64,000 nt of DNA from Corynebacterium sp. HMSC036D02 (lineage in GTDB: Bacteria; Actinomycetota; Actinomycetes; Mycobacteriales; Mycobacteriaceae): NCBI RefSeq assembly GCF_001836165.1, contig NZ_KV827675.1:1-64000 (forward strand). Reading direction: 5' to 3'. The notes under the pieces were generated by a model that ran no database searches, was not told where the DNA came from, and saw only the letters and a program-made list of their open reading frames with translations. Position 1 is the stretch's first letter. Each line of letters opens with the position of its first letter. The position numbers and the translations under genes are program-made. Of this stretch, positions 8,604-18,004 are shown piece by piece.

Positions 8604-9455
8604 ATGCCGGACAAGAAGGCATCTCGGAGTCAACGTCTGTGTGTTGGCTCCGCACTAGTGTGCGCGGCTCTGGCCTGGGTCCTGTTGCTGAATTCGAACT
8701 ACGGTAGCGGGGACTATGTTTTTGGCTCCGTGCTCTCCAGCAGTGTGTGGTGCCTGACCCTGCTCGGCGCCCTTCTCTTCCTTGCCGCACAGTGGCGTTC
8801 TTTGGGTCATCACGCATTGCTTAACCCGTTGCTGGCGGTGGCAGTGAACCTTGTGTTCTCCTCGTTGATCTTTAACGTGAATATTCCCTTGTACCTGGAC
8901 ATGATGGGCACGGCATTCGTGGCAATTGTCTACGGACCCGTCTTGGGGATGGGAACGGCGCTCTTGACTGCGTGCTTGGCCAGCATCAACAACCCGCTGC
9001 TTTTGGTGTACCTCCCGGTGGCCGTGGTGGTGGCCTACCTATTTGGTTGGCTGGCACGTCGTGGTGCCTTTAAGCGGATGTTGGTCATGATGCTCACCGG
9101 CGCCGGTGTGGGTGTAGTCGCCGGGCTATTGACCACGATGTGTACCTTGCTCCTGCCCAGTGAGTATGGGCAAAGCGGACCCATCAAGCTCATGGCGCTG
9201 TGGGAGCTAATTTTGCATGACGGGCGCCTGGCGGTTCTTTTGCAGAGTCTGAGCTCCGACGTGATTGATAAGACATTCACGGCCCTCGTCGTCTGCGTAG
9301 CTATTCGCTTGGCGCCGCAGCCCATCCTCCGTCTATATGACTACCCGGAGACACGCCGATCCCGTGCCCGTGTCTTAACGGAGGACAGGTTCTCGATTTC
9401 TCTTGATGAGGAACCACCCCGCAACCTCTTGGGCCGGATGCAGCGCTACTTCTAA
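8604..9455 (+). CDS. Polytopic membrane protein resembling ECF transporter S components
   Basis: 283 residues with six or seven hydrophobic segments. The region LDMMGTAFVAIVYGPVLG followed by an Ala/Leu-rich helix is typical of substrate-binding S components of energy-coupling-factor vitamin transporters. The ligand cannot be read from sequence, and no EcfA/EcfT gene lies nearby, so it would have to use a shared module encoded elsewhere. The C-terminal 45 residues are cytosolic and charged (DYPETRRSRARV), longer than in most S components. The start ATG at 8604 is preceded by AGGAGC; an upstream in-frame ATG at 8562 has no ribosome site. It probably shares a transcript with the acidic protein upstream. 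Confidence 0.65.
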   Translation: MPDKKASRSQRLCVGSALVCAALAWVLLLNSNYGSGDYVFGSVLSSSVWCLTLLGALLFLAAQWRSLGHHALLNPLLAVAVNLVFSSLIFNVNIPLYLDMMGTAFVAIVYGPVLGMGTALLTACLASINNPLLLVYLPVAVVVAYLFGWLARRGAFKRMLVMMLTGAGVGVVAGLLTTMCTLLLPSEYGQSGPIKLMALWELILHDGRLAVLLQSLSSDVIDKTFTALVVCVAIRLAPQPILRLYDYPETRRSRARVLTEDRFSISLDEEPPRNLLGRMQRYF

Positions 9456-9532
9456 AAGATTCACGAGCTTTAAAAGCTGCGCAGTTCCACCCACTCGGAA
9501 CACACCCACATGGGACAGGAGCTAAGTAGGTA

Positions 9533-10054
9533 CTAGGCAGCCTGGCTGAATCCTTCGAAGAGGGAGAGCGGTGAATGCACCGGGGTATAGGTGCTATCCA
9601 CCAGCCACACAAACGTCGCCGCACTGCTGCTGGATATCTCATGCACCGCGGAGACAAGCTCCTCTGGGACCAGTGCCCGCACCCAGGCTTCCGCTAACGA
9701 GGGCGCGACGGGACGTCCGGTCGGATCGGTGATGCGCACGGTAATGAGATAAGCAGGCACGCGCTTTTCTCCATAGCCCAGCACACGGGCCTTGGCCCGC
9801 TCGCCCACGCGGTGGCGTGAAACAGTAAACGTCAGCGGTAGCGATTCGCCGCCCTCTATGTCCACTGGTGGCAACACCTTCGATGGTGGACGCCACTGCG
9901 GCGTGGGCCGCGCGAGCGAGCGTGGGTGGCGGATGATGCTCTCGATGGAGCGAAGCGTTTCATGGTGGTGGTAGAGGATCTCCGCGGTGAGCTCACCGCG
10001 GCTGAGCGTGGACGGGGACTGAACGGATTGGTAAATGCTGCTGTAGTTCTTCAT
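9533..10054 (-). CDS. Hypothetical protein
   Basis: 173 residues from the ATG at 10054 (MKNYSSIYQSVQSP). The frame continues open a further 108 codons, but that part overlaps the divergent MFS gene and its promoter and is low-complexity. Residues 10-45 are helical with a HHH run; about 55-150 look like a beta-rich domain (PLTFTVSRHRVGERAKARVLG, AYLITVRITD). No family recognised, no signal peptide or membrane segment. It is transcribed divergently from the MFS exporter, 94 bases apart. Confidence 0.6.
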   Translation of the reverse strand: MKNYSSIYQSVQSPSTLSRGELTAEILYHHHETLRSIESIIRHPRSLARPTPQWRPPSKVLPPVDIEGGESLPLTFTVSRHRVGERAKARVLGYGEKRVPAYLITVRITDPTGRPVAPSLAEAWVRALVPEELVSAVHEISSSSAATFVWLVDSTYTPVHSPLSLFEGFSQAA

Positions 10055-10148
10055 GGCCCACACACTAGAAAACCGAGCGGACATTCCCTCCACGAGTATC
10101 GAACACGTGTGCGACGATTTGGCGGAGTGGGATACAGTGAGTGGCGAT

Positions 10149-11384
10149 ATGAAAAATAATGCTGCGCCGCAGGTTAAAATCCCGCGGGAAATTTGGGTCA
10201 TGGTCACCGCCGGGTTCATCATTGCCTTGGGGTACGGACTCATTGCACCGCTGCTGCCGCAGTTCATCGTCAGCTTCGACGTCTCAATGGCCGCAGCAGG
10301 CCTCGTTGTCTCCGTCTTTTCCGCCAGCCGCCTCATCTTCGCTCCGGCCGCTGGGTTCCTCATCGACCGTGTGGGCACGCGCCGCGTCTACGTGACGGGT
10401 CTCTTCACCGTTGCGGTGACGACCGGCCTGGTGGGCGTGGCGCAGGAATACTGGCAGATCGTCGCGCTGCGCACTATCGCCGGCATTGGTTCGACGATGT
10501 TCACTGTCGCGGCGATGGGGCTCATTGTGCGTCTGGCGCCGCCCAGCATTCGCGGACGGTGTTCGGCCACTTATGCCACGTCTTTCCTGCTTGGTAACGT
10601 AATTGGCCCGCTCGTGGGCGCAAGCCTCTCCTTCTTAGGATTCCGCTGGCCCTTCTTCATCTACGGCGTCGGCGTGGCCATCGCCGCACTCGTTGTGTGG
10701 ATCCTTATGCCCTCGGTCAACGAGGCCGATGAACGTCGGCGTCACCTAACACCAATGCGCTTGGAGGAAGCCTGGGCGGATACTGCATACCGCGCAGTGC
10801 TGACGTCGAACTTCGCCCAGGGCTGGATCAACATGGGCGTGCGCGTGGCGGTCCTCCCGCTGTTCGCGGCCGCCATCTTCGCCAACGGCGCATCCACATC
10901 CGGCGTTGCGCTAGCGGCCTTTGCCGCAGGCAACGCCATTGTCTTGCAGTTCTCCGGCTCCTGGTCGGACCGCGTGGGGCGCCGCCCGCTCATCGTTGCG
11001 GGGCTCGTGGGTTCCGCTCTGTTCGTGGGCACGCTGGGCTTGGCGACGAACATCGTCTCCCTCCTCATCCTCTCCGCCCTGTCAGGCGCGGCGTCAGGCC
11101 TTATTGCCCCCTCACAGCAAGCAGCCGTGGCGGATATCGTCGGCTCGCAGCGCTCGGGCGGCCAGGTGTTATCAACTTTTCAGATGGCTGGTGACTTCGG
11201 GCAAATTCTGGGCCCCATCGTCATTGGACTGCTGGCGGATAAGTACGGGTTTGAGACTGCCTTTGGCTTCTGTGCAGTAGTGGCTGCAGTTGGCGTCGTG
11301 GCGTGGGTTTTCGGCCGCGACACCTTGGGGGAGAGAACAGGTATTCTGCGCGGCCTGCGCCGCCGCTACCGCCCACGGCGGTAA
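10149..11384 (+). CDS. MFS efflux transporter
   Basis: 411 residues with about 12 hydrophobic segments. Drug:H+ antiporter features are visible: the motif-A region between TM2 and TM3 (AAGFLIDRVGTRRVYV), its repeat in the second half (FSGSWSDRVGRRPLIV) and a glycine-rich TM5 region (LLGNVIGPLVGA). The inner start MKNNAAPQVKIPREIW at 10149 is preferred over one at 10053, because the latter would overlap the divergent hypothetical gene. A TACAGT hexamer lies shortly upstream. Substrate unknown. A hairpin at 11398-11432 follows the stop. Confidence 0.9.
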   Translation: MKNNAAPQVKIPREIWVMVTAGFIIALGYGLIAPLLPQFIVSFDVSMAAAGLVVSVFSASRLIFAPAAGFLIDRVGTRRVYVTGLFTVAVTTGLVGVAQEYWQIVALRTIAGIGSTMFTVAAMGLIVRLAPPSIRGRCSATYATSFLLGNVIGPLVGASLSFLGFRWPFFIYGVGVAIAALVVWILMPSVNEADERRRHLTPMRLEEAWADTAYRAVLTSNFAQGWINMGVRVAVLPLFAAAIFANGASTSGVALAAFAAGNAIVLQFSGSWSDRVGRRPLIVAGLVGSALFVGTLGLATNIVSLLILSALSGAASGLIAPSQQAAVADIVGSQRSGGQVLSTFQMAGDFGQILGPIVIGLLADKYGFETAFGFCAVVAAVGVVAWVFGRDTLGERTGILRGLRRRYRPRR

Positions 11385-11397
11385 TGGGCAAAAACTG

Positions 11398-11432
11398 GAA
11401 GACTCCGTCGGTAGTTTTCTGACGGAGTCTTC
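11398..11432 (+). terminator. Hairpin after the MFS gene
   Basis: Perfect 12-bp stem GAAGACTCCGTC / GACGGAGTCTTC with an 11-base loop, 13 bases after the stop. There is no T-run after it, so termination is likely but not certain. Confidence 0.65.
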
Positions 11433-11728
11433 AGGGCTGTTAAGTCCTAGTGGGTGCGGCGCGCTTTCTTGCTACACGCAGCCCATCGCGGGGTGGTGCC
11501 AGTTTTGAAGCTACGCTCCCGAAAGCGCGTAAAGCCATAGACGGAAGTTTCAGACCCGTTATCTGGGCGGCTCCACCTCTTTCGGCTTCGCTCACTCGCG
11601 GCTCCCATAACCGTCCTCCACACTTCCGCACCAAGGCATTAGAGACTGAACTTTTCTTAATCTGCTAAGGAAATCTTAAAGTGGGTTAGTTGGGGGTGTC
11701 AACTTCATTATTTATATTTATGTGAGAC
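11433..11728. other. Gene-free stretch between convergent genes
   Basis: No gene is convincing here. A 9-bp inverted repeat CGCGCTTTC / GAAAGCGCG (11460-11468 with 11521-11529) encloses about 50 bases. An open frame from 11450 to 11668 has no ribosome site or known domain. Confidence 0.4.
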
Positions 11729-14700
11729 TTAAGCCACAGTGCGTCCAGCGGCATAAAGCTGTTTAGGCATGTCACGGCGAAGGCTCCACTCAAACTGGAT
11801 GGGCTTCTCGCCCCTATGCGTAACGTAGTCGACATTGCCGAGGAAGGTGTATGCCGATGCAGTGTCCACCTTGTTCCTCTTGTTGAAGCGCGTAGCAATG
11901 ATGATGTTGCCGTTGAGCTCATGATGGTGGATGTAGCGCCGTGCCATCGCGGACTTGAGTGACGTGGTGGATTGGGATTCCCAGTGCAAGCGATCCGGTG
12001 CCAGTGGGTAGTCGCGGTAGTTTGTGGAAGCACTGACACTCTCGTCTTTTTGGAAGGTGACCAGGAAGAGGTCGGTGTTTGATGCGTCGAAGCGCCGTAC
12101 ACCTTCGCGCGGCAGATTTGCCAATTTGCGCAACGGGCCATCGTCCAAAGCTCCAACGAGCTCGGCAAGACTGTAGTCGGCGTGAGTTTCCAAGACGCTG
12201 TTCGTTGACTTCTCTGGAATGACGCGGGAGCGGTCGAGCGTGAGCTGCATGATCTGCGTTACCTCAGCGATGAAGGAAGGGCAGGCACGGATGATGCGCA
12301 GGGCCTCATCGAGGGATTCCGGCACCGTCGTATTTGAGTTAGCCCACAGCGCCAACACGAGCATGGTGGCATATCGGGTTTGCTCGGGAGTCATTTCCTT
12401 CTCGTTGGGACCGTCCGGAGAAACAAGGAGGCTATAGGCCGCTACGCGGCGAGGGTCATTGATGTGCAACAGTACGCGGATTCGGCTGAGAAGGAATTCT
12501 TCGTGCTCGTTTGCGGGGCTGGAGGGCAGTAGCTTTTCGTCGCGCAGCAGCGTGGTCCACGTAATGCCCTTGCGGCGGTAGATATCTTCCACAGGAACAC
12601 CGGAGCTATTAATGAAACTAGCGAGATCGGTTGTGCCGTAATCAGAAATGAGCGCTCGTATCTTCTTAACGGAGTTACGGGCCAAGCGCTTGATGTTCTT
12701 GAGAACGCGCTCGGTCGTTACACGGTCCAAGGTGATGTTGGAGCCCGGCGGAGCAGTGGGGAAACCTTGCTCTACCTCCTTGGCGAGGTTCTTTCCGCGA
12801 GCGGCGGTAAGCACCTTGAAGCGCTCTTCGAAATCGAATTCCTCGTGCTGGAGGCCCAAGAAATCAAAGACGGTGCAGGCATTCTTTCCCTCGTGGAGAC
12901 GCAGACCTCGACCAAGCTGTTGGACGAAAAGCACCGGGCTTTGCGTCGGACGCAGAAGCAGCAGCGTATTGATCGATGGAATGTCGACGCCTTCGTTGAA
13001 AATATCGACCGCGAAGATAATCTTGATAGTGCCTTCGCGAAGCTGCTCGATGGCGCGACGACGCTCATCAACGTTGAGCCTGCTGCTGACCGCTAGGGCA
13101 GGGATGCCGAAAAGGTTGAACTGCTCCGCCATGTATTCGGCGTGGGCGATGGTCACGCAGAAGCCAAGGGCTTTCATTTCGGAGAGATCGAAGATGCGAC
13201 GGTTGAGCTCATTGATGATGAACCTGGTGCGCTTCTCTCCGGCCTTGAGATAAAACTCGCTCAGCTCCGAAGCTTGGTAGTCCTTCTTTCCACGGTTCCA
13301 GGTTAGGCTCGTCAGGTCGGTATCATCGTCGACTCCGTAGTAGTGCAACGGTGCGAGGAGCTGGAGGCGCAACGCATCCCAGAGGCGAAGCTCATGGGCC
13401 ACGCGGTAGTCGAAATACTTCTGGACGTTCTCGCCGTTACCGCGCTCGGGTGTGGCTGTCAGTCCGAGGAGTTCACGTGGTTGCAGGTAGTCCAAAACAG
13501 CGCGGTACGTCGCGGCCTCGGCGTGGTGGAACTCATCAATGACGACGACCTCAAAATGGTCTGGCGCAATCTGGGCTAGGCGCTTGCCATGCAGAGACTG
13601 GATGCTCGCGAAGACATGGTCCCACTGGGCGGGTTGCTCACCGCTTAGGAGGAGCTCGCCAAAGCCAGCAGTACGAAGAACCTCGCGGTACGTTCGCTGG
13701 GCCTGGGTGAGAATTTCGCGCCGGTGGGCAATGAAAAGTAGTCGTGGCCTGCGCCCCAGCTTCTCGCACAGGCGGCGGTAGTCCAATGCGGCCACGACCG
13801 TCTTGCCTGTACCGGTGGCGGCAATGAGGAGGTTGCGGTGACGATCGTGAACTTCGCGCTCGGACTCTAAAGCTTCGAGCATCTCTTCTTGGTAGGGGTA
13901 GGGCTCGACGCGAAGGCCAGATAGCTCGAGCTTTTCGCCGGGCTTTGATTCGAGGAACTTGGCGCTGCCGAGAGCCTCCTTGAGGCGCGCGTAGTCCTTC
14001 CCCGGAACAAAGGTTTTGAAGTGATTGTCGTACCAATAGCTATCGAAGGTCTTGATGAACTTCTCAATGATCTCCGGCGTGGAGGAACGAGAGCCCCGGA
14101 CGTTCCATTCCCAGCCATCAACTAGCGCTGAGCGCGAGAGGTTCGAGCTGCCGATGAAGGCGGTGTCAAAACCAGACTGGCGCCGAAAGAGCCAGGCCTT
14201 GGCATGCAAGCGTGTGCTCTTGTGCTCATAGCAAATGCGGACTTCAGCACCGTAGTCTTCCACTAGGCGGCGCACTGCGGCTGCTTCGGTCGCCCCGCAG
14301 TACGTCGAGGTGATGACGCGCAGCGGGATCTGGCGATCCCTGAGGTACTCCAATTCATCGCTGATGACCGCAATGCCTGAAGTCTTGATGAAAGCGCACA
14401 GTAGATCGACGGAGTCGGCCGTTCGGATCTCGCGGGCAATCTCGACCGACATATTGGTATCGTCCACGCTGTTGGTAAACAAGGCACTGGAGTTGAGCGA
14501 GACTTCCGGAAGCTCTGGTGGCTCTTCATGCTCTGATCGATAGATGGCGTAGAGCAGCTGTTCTGCGGAGATGGACTCATCTGCACCAAGATGTTGTGCT
14601 AGCGCATTGATGAGGGCAACGCGGTCTTCCGCCTTCGTCATCTCGGTGAGTTTTTGTTCAAGTGCTTTGGCGAAATGCTGGGACACTGCCGCCGCGAACC

Positions 14701-14845
14701 GCGGGTCTACGTCCTTCTTGGATTCGTGTGCGATGCCCAGTGCAGCAGTGGGGCGAGCCTTCTTTGTTTCTTCGATTCGCTCCTGAATACGAGCGGTGAC
14801 CGGGGTTTCGTAGATGCCGAAGGGCAGGATGGATTCGGAGCTCAT
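11729..14845 (-). CDS. PLD nuclease-like / DEAD helicase / DUF3427 protein
   Basis: 1038 residues. About 120-290 is a phospholipase-D-like domain with one HKD motif (LHAKAWLF, His214 and Lys216, then GSSNLS). About 325-640 is an SF2 helicase with Walker A ATGTGKT (Lys348), box II DEFHH, motif III TATPER and motif VI QLGRGLR. The remaining roughly 390 residues match the layout of DUF3427, ending in a beta-rich part (IIIATRFNKR, DYVTHRGEKP). The start ATG at 14845 overlaps the NUDIX stop (ATGA), so the longer frame reaching 14926 is ignored. In other bacteria these modules are often fused to a NUDIX domain; here they are adjacent and coupled. Nucleic-acid processing is clear from the domains; a repair or anti-phage role is inference. 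Confidence 0.9.
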   Translation of the reverse strand: MSSESILPFGIYETPVTARIQERIEETKKARPTAALGIAHESKKDVDPRFAAAVSQHFAKALEQKLTEMTKAEDRVALINALAQHLGADESISAEQLLYAIYRSEHEEPPELPEVSLNSSALFTNSVDDTNMSVEIAREIRTADSVDLLCAFIKTSGIAVISDELEYLRDRQIPLRVITSTYCGATEAAAVRRLVEDYGAEVRICYEHKSTRLHAKAWLFRRQSGFDTAFIGSSNLSRSALVDGWEWNVRGSRSSTPEIIEKFIKTFDSYWYDNHFKTFVPGKDYARLKEALGSAKFLESKPGEKLELSGLRVEPYPYQEEMLEALESEREVHDRHRNLLIAATGTGKTVVAALDYRRLCEKLGRRPRLLFIAHRREILTQAQRTYREVLRTAGFGELLLSGEQPAQWDHVFASIQSLHGKRLAQIAPDHFEVVVIDEFHHAEAATYRAVLDYLQPRELLGLTATPERGNGENVQKYFDYRVAHELRLWDALRLQLLAPLHYYGVDDDTDLTSLTWNRGKKDYQASELSEFYLKAGEKRTRFIINELNRRIFDLSEMKALGFCVTIAHAEYMAEQFNLFGIPALAVSSRLNVDERRRAIEQLREGTIKIIFAVDIFNEGVDIPSINTLLLLRPTQSPVLFVQQLGRGLRLHEGKNACTVFDFLGLQHEEFDFEERFKVLTAARGKNLAKEVEQGFPTAPPGSNITLDRVTTERVLKNIKRLARNSVKKIRALISDYGTTDLASFINSSGVPVEDIYRRKGITWTTLLRDEKLLPSSPANEHEEFLLSRIRVLLHINDPRRVAAYSLLVSPDGPNEKEMTPEQTRYATMLVLALWANSNTTVPESLDEALRIIRACPSFIAEVTQIMQLTLDRSRVIPEKSTNSVLETHADYSLAELVGALDDGPLRKLANLPREGVRRFDASNTDLFLVTFQKDESVSASTNYRDYPLAPDRLHWESQSTTSLKSAMARRYIHHHELNGNIIIATRFNKRNKVDTASAYTFLGNVDYVTHRGEKPIQFEWSLRRDMPKQLYAAGRTVA

Positions 14846-15234
14846 AGGCGCGAAGAAATGAGTTTGACGGCGGGGATGTCTGCGGGAGCCCAGTCGAGTT
14901 CCCGTGCCGTGGCAGGGGTTACCCAACGCGTCTCGTCGTGATCACTAAGGGTTAGTTCACCGGACTCGATGCGGCACAGAAACGTCGTAAGCTCGATGGT
15001 GGCGAAGTCGTACTCATAGACCGTCGTGGTGACCTCGTCACCAACGGTTGCGGTTACGGAAAGCTCTTCCTTGATCTCACGCGCGAGCGCCTGCTCCGGG
15101 GTTTCGCCCGATTCAATTTTGCCACCCGGAAATTCCCACATGCCGGCTAGGGACTTTCCTGCAGCTTTGCGGCAAGCTAGGAATCGATTGCCGTCGACGA
15201 AGACGGCTCCGACAACACGAATCGGTGAACTCAT
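14842..15234 (-). CDS. NUDIX hydrolase, MutT type
   Basis: 130 residues. The complete NUDIX box is present (GGKIESGETPEQALAREIKE, then EL), preceded by AGMWEFPGGK as in 8-oxo-dGTP diphosphatases, so nucleotide-pool cleaning is the likely reaction. The ATG at 15234 is preferred: a CATACT hexamer on the minus strand (15242-15247) ends 7 bases upstream, which fits a leaderless transcript. A GTG at 15240 would add two residues. Its stop codon overlaps the helicase start by four bases, so the two are translationally coupled. It lies 33 bases downstream of hutG but has its own promoter-like sequence. Confidence 0.9.
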   Translation of the reverse strand: MSSPIRVVGAVFVDGNRFLACRKAAGKSLAGMWEFPGGKIESGETPEQALAREIKEELSVTATVGDEVTTTVYEYDFATIELTTFLCRIESGELTLSDHDETRWVTPATARELDWAPADIPAVKLISSRL

Positions 15235-15267
15235 GGGCACTAGTATGCCGGCTGGCCCCGGTCTTAT

Positions 15268-16236
15268 CTAGGAATTCGCGGACGTGGTGGCAGAAAAATG
15301 CGCCGTCACAATGTCATCAATCAACCGCGCGGCCAGCTTGGCGGTGTGGTTGTCGGTGTCGAAGGTGGGGTTGAGCTCGACGACGTCGACAAGCGCCAGG
15401 CGTCCCGAGGCGGCGATGGTGAGTGCGAGTTCCCGGATGATGTTTAACGGCACGCCGAGGCCGGCGGGGGCGGAGACACCTGGTGCTTGGTCGGCAGGCA
15501 GGACATCCAAGTCGATGGAGAGGTGGATGGGCTTGGTGCCGGAGCAGATGCGCGCGACGGTGTCGCGCACCTGGGTGCGGTTCATGTTGAGCAATTCCTC
15601 GTCGAGGACGACGGTGACGCCGAGGGCGGCGGCTTCGTCGAAAAGCACCGGCGTGTTGTTGGGGCGGGAGATTCCCAGGACGGAATAGTCGAAGTCCTCG
15701 CGGCCCGCCAGGTCAGCAATCTGCTTGAACGGGGTGCCGGAGGTGGGCACGTCCGCGGTGCGGAGATCGAAATGCGCGTCCAAGTTGATGATCTGCAGAG
15801 GGCCTAGGGCGCGGAAGGCGCCGCGGTGAGAGCCGAAGGCAGTTTCATGGCCGCCGCCGAGGATGATGGGCAGGTGCCCGGCGCGTGAGAGTGATTCCAC
15901 TGCGTCGGAGAGGCGCTCGTGGGAGCCCTCCAGGTCGGTGCCTTGGGTGGTGATCGTGCCGGCGTCGTACAGCGGGTGCGTATGGTGCAGCGCCAGGGAA
16001 CCCAGGGCACCGCGCAGAGCGGCCGGGCCCGCAGCCGCGCCGGGGCGGCCATGGTTGCGCTCAACGCCCTCGTCGGAGGCAAAACCAAGGAGTGCGACGC
16101 CGGGTTCTGCCTGGGGCTTGGCGACGTCCAGCGGGCGAACCACGCTGTGCCACCGCGCATGCTCGGGGCCCGGGCCATCGGAGCGGCCGGACCACTCGGG
16201 GGCAGGGGAGTAGGCGGGGGCATCAACGGTGTTCAT
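15268..16236 (-). CDS. hutG: Formimidoylglutamase HutG (ureohydrolase family)
   Basis: Hydrolyses N-formimino-glutamate to glutamate and formamide, the last step of this histidine route. The 322-residue protein has all the manganese-ligand motifs of the arginase/agmatinase family: GGGHETAFG, NLDAHFDLR and SIDLDVLPADQAPG. The location beside the other hut genes decides for HutG rather than agmatinase. Start ATG 16236 lies two bases after the permease stop, with AAAGGAT as ribosome site inside the permease end. The permease and hutG therefore form one coupled operon, transcribed away from hutHUI. Confidence 0.92.
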   Translation of the reverse strand: MNTVDAPAYSPAPEWSGRSDGPGPEHARWHSVVRPLDVAKPQAEPGVALLGFASDEGVERNHGRPGAAAGPAALRGALGSLALHHTHPLYDAGTITTQGTDLEGSHERLSDAVESLSRAGHLPIILGGGHETAFGSHRGAFRALGPLQIINLDAHFDLRTADVPTSGTPFKQIADLAGREDFDYSVLGISRPNNTPVLFDEAAALGVTVVLDEELLNMNRTQVRDTVARICSGTKPIHLSIDLDVLPADQAPGVSAPAGLGVPLNIIRELALTIAASGRLALVDVVELNPTFDTDNHTAKLAARLIDDIVTAHFSATTSANS

Positions 16237-16238
16237 GG

Positions 16239-17639
16239 TTATCCTTTCGCGTCTGTTCCTTGCGGAGCTGTTCCCTGTGGGGTGCTCGCGGCGGCGGTGC
16301 GGCGGCCGGTGAGGTAGAAAATGGCGGTCATCAGGAGGATGAAGATAACGCCCGTGGCCAGTGCCGGACGGTACTGCTCCTGCCACACCATGATGCCAAA
16401 AGTGAAGATGATGAAGGCGATGGAGAAGTATTGGCCCCAGGGCCAGAAGGGGACGGTGTATTCCAGACTGGCGCGTTCTTCGGTGGGCATCTGGCGGCGG
16501 GAGGCCACGTGGGCCAGGAGGATCATCAACCACACGTAGATGGTGGCGAAGGTAGCCAGGGAAGCGATGATTTCGAAGACATTCTCCGGGATGAGCGCGT
16601 TGAGTGCGGTGCCGATGATCATGACGATAAGCAGGATGATCATGGTCATGACGGGCACACCGCGGGTCTTTTTGGCCATGACTTTTGGTGCGAGGTTCTG
16701 GCGTGCCAGGCCGGTAAGGACGTTGCCGGCGCCGAAGAGATCGGCGTTAATGGCGGAAACAGCCGCGGTGATGACGACGATGTTGAGGGCGGCCGCAGCC
16801 CAGGTGACGCCCAGGGTGGAGAAGATCTGGACGAAGGGGCTTTCCTCACCGGTGATGCTGCGCCAGGGGTTGATCATGAGGATGACCAGGATGGCTAGGA
16901 CGTAGAACAGCAGGATGCGCACCGGGATGGTGTTGACGGCCTTCGGCACGGACTTGGCGGGATCTTCTGCCTCCGCACTGGCGACGCCGACGATCTCCGT
17001 GCCGCCGAAGGCGAAGAGGACCAAGATGAAGGAGGCGACCATGCCGGAGACGCCGTTGGGGAAGAAGCCGCCATCGTTGACCAGGTTGGCCGGGCCGGTG
17101 GTCTCCGCGGTGGAGAGGCCGAAGACGAGCACGGCTACGCCGCCTAGGATCATGGCGATGACGGCGCCGACCTTGACGATGGTGAAGGCGAATTCCAGCT
17201 CACCGAAGGCCTTGACAGTGGCGAGGTTGGCGCCGCCGACAAGGAGCAGTGTGGCCGCGACCCACACCCACTTGGGCGAGCCGGGGAACCAAAATTGCAT
17301 GTAGACGCCGATGGCGGTGAGATCCGCGAGGGCCACGATGACCATTTCGAAGGCGAACATCCAGCCGGTGATGTAGCCGGCCCAGGGGCCTAGGAAGGTG
17401 CGGGCGTATTCGGCGAAGGAGCCGGTGACGGGGTGGTGTACGGACATCTCACCGAGTGCGCGCAGGAGGAAGTAGACCACGGCGCCGCCGAGAAGGTAGA
17501 CCAAGAGCACCGAGGGGCCGGCGGCTTGGATGGCGCCGGCGGAGCCATAGAACAGGCCGGTGCCGATGGCCGAGCCCAAGGCGATGAAGTGCAGGTGCCG
17601 GTGTTTCAAGCCGGGGCGCTTGGGGGTGGTTTCTGCCAC
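16239..17639 (-). CDS. APC-family amino acid permease, probable histidine importer
   Basis: 466 residues with about 12 hydrophobic segments. The amino-acid-transporter signature GSAIGTGLFYGSAGAIQAAG is in TM1 and FGGTEIVGVASAEAEDP in TM6. I chose the GTG at 17639 because a strong AGAGGAGG lies 10 bases upstream and the protein then has normal family length. Frames reaching 17696 or 17816 would add a non-hydrophobic extension. Coupling to hutG suggests histidine (or urocanate) as substrate; this is inferred from context. Confidence 0.88.
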   Translation of the reverse strand: MAETTPKRPGLKHRHLHFIALGSAIGTGLFYGSAGAIQAAGPSVLLVYLLGGAVVYFLLRALGEMSVHHPVTGSFAEYARTFLGPWAGYITGWMFAFEMVIVALADLTAIGVYMQFWFPGSPKWVWVAATLLLVGGANLATVKAFGELEFAFTIVKVGAVIAMILGGVAVLVFGLSTAETTGPANLVNDGGFFPNGVSGMVASFILVLFAFGGTEIVGVASAEAEDPAKSVPKAVNTIPVRILLFYVLAILVILMINPWRSITGEESPFVQIFSTLGVTWAAAALNIVVITAAVSAINADLFGAGNVLTGLARQNLAPKVMAKKTRGVPVMTMIILLIVMIIGTALNALIPENVFEIIASLATFATIYVWLMILLAHVASRRQMPTEERASLEYTVPFWPWGQYFSIAFIIFTFGIMVWQEQYRPALATGVIFILLMTAIFYLTGRRTAAASTPQGTAPQGTDAKG

Positions 17640-18004
17640 GGGGATGCGTCCTCCTCTGTCCCCTGTATGGCGCTTGGTGGTCCTGGCACCGCGCATTAAG
17701 GGGAGTAGTTGGTGCGGGTGGGTCTGGGAGTTACTTTCCTCTAGTTCAGACGTGGGGTCAATTTTGTGGTGGGGGTGGCGCGGTTGGGCGTATGGCGGGG
17801 GCCGCATTCTTTGCACGGGGGTGACGTAGGTGACATTTGTTTATGGTGCCGCTAGTATGTGAAGACCTGCGTGTGGCTGTCGCGTGGGCATGGCTTAAAA
17901 GCAACCGCCCCTTTCTTGGGTTTGTGCTTGCTTGGCGCGTTCAAGAAGTGAGCGTGTTGTGGCCGTGCTAGTGACGTATAGTTTCCACCACCGTGAGGTA
18001 GAAC
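17640..18004. promoter_or_regulatory. Divergent promoter region between the permease and the YjiH-type gene
   Basis: 365 bases without a gene. A -10 hexamer TATAGT is visible on the plus strand at 17977-17982, and GAGGTAG is the ribosome site for the gene at 18005. On the minus strand CATACT (about 17858) is a possible permease -10. The part from 17700 to 17830 is strongly G-rich. I see no clear palindrome. Confidence 0.5.

Noticed and set aside
10055..10378. N-terminal 108 codons of the frame 9533-10378
   Set aside because: They overlap the start and first helix of the divergent MFS gene and look non-coding in composition.
11450..11668. 72-codon frame in the gap after the MFS gene
   Set aside because: No ribosome site or domain, and the composition differs from the neighbouring genes.
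11729..15240. Assignment of the NUDIX-helicase pair to a named anti-phage system such as Mokosh or DISARM
   Set aside because: The domain order (HKD, SF2 helicase, DUF3427 plus NUDIX) does not match those systems as I know them; naming one would be unsupported.
17640..17816. N-terminal extension of the amino acid permease
   Set aside because: It is polar and low-complexity, and the GTG at 17639 has the strong AGAGGAGG site and gives normal family length.
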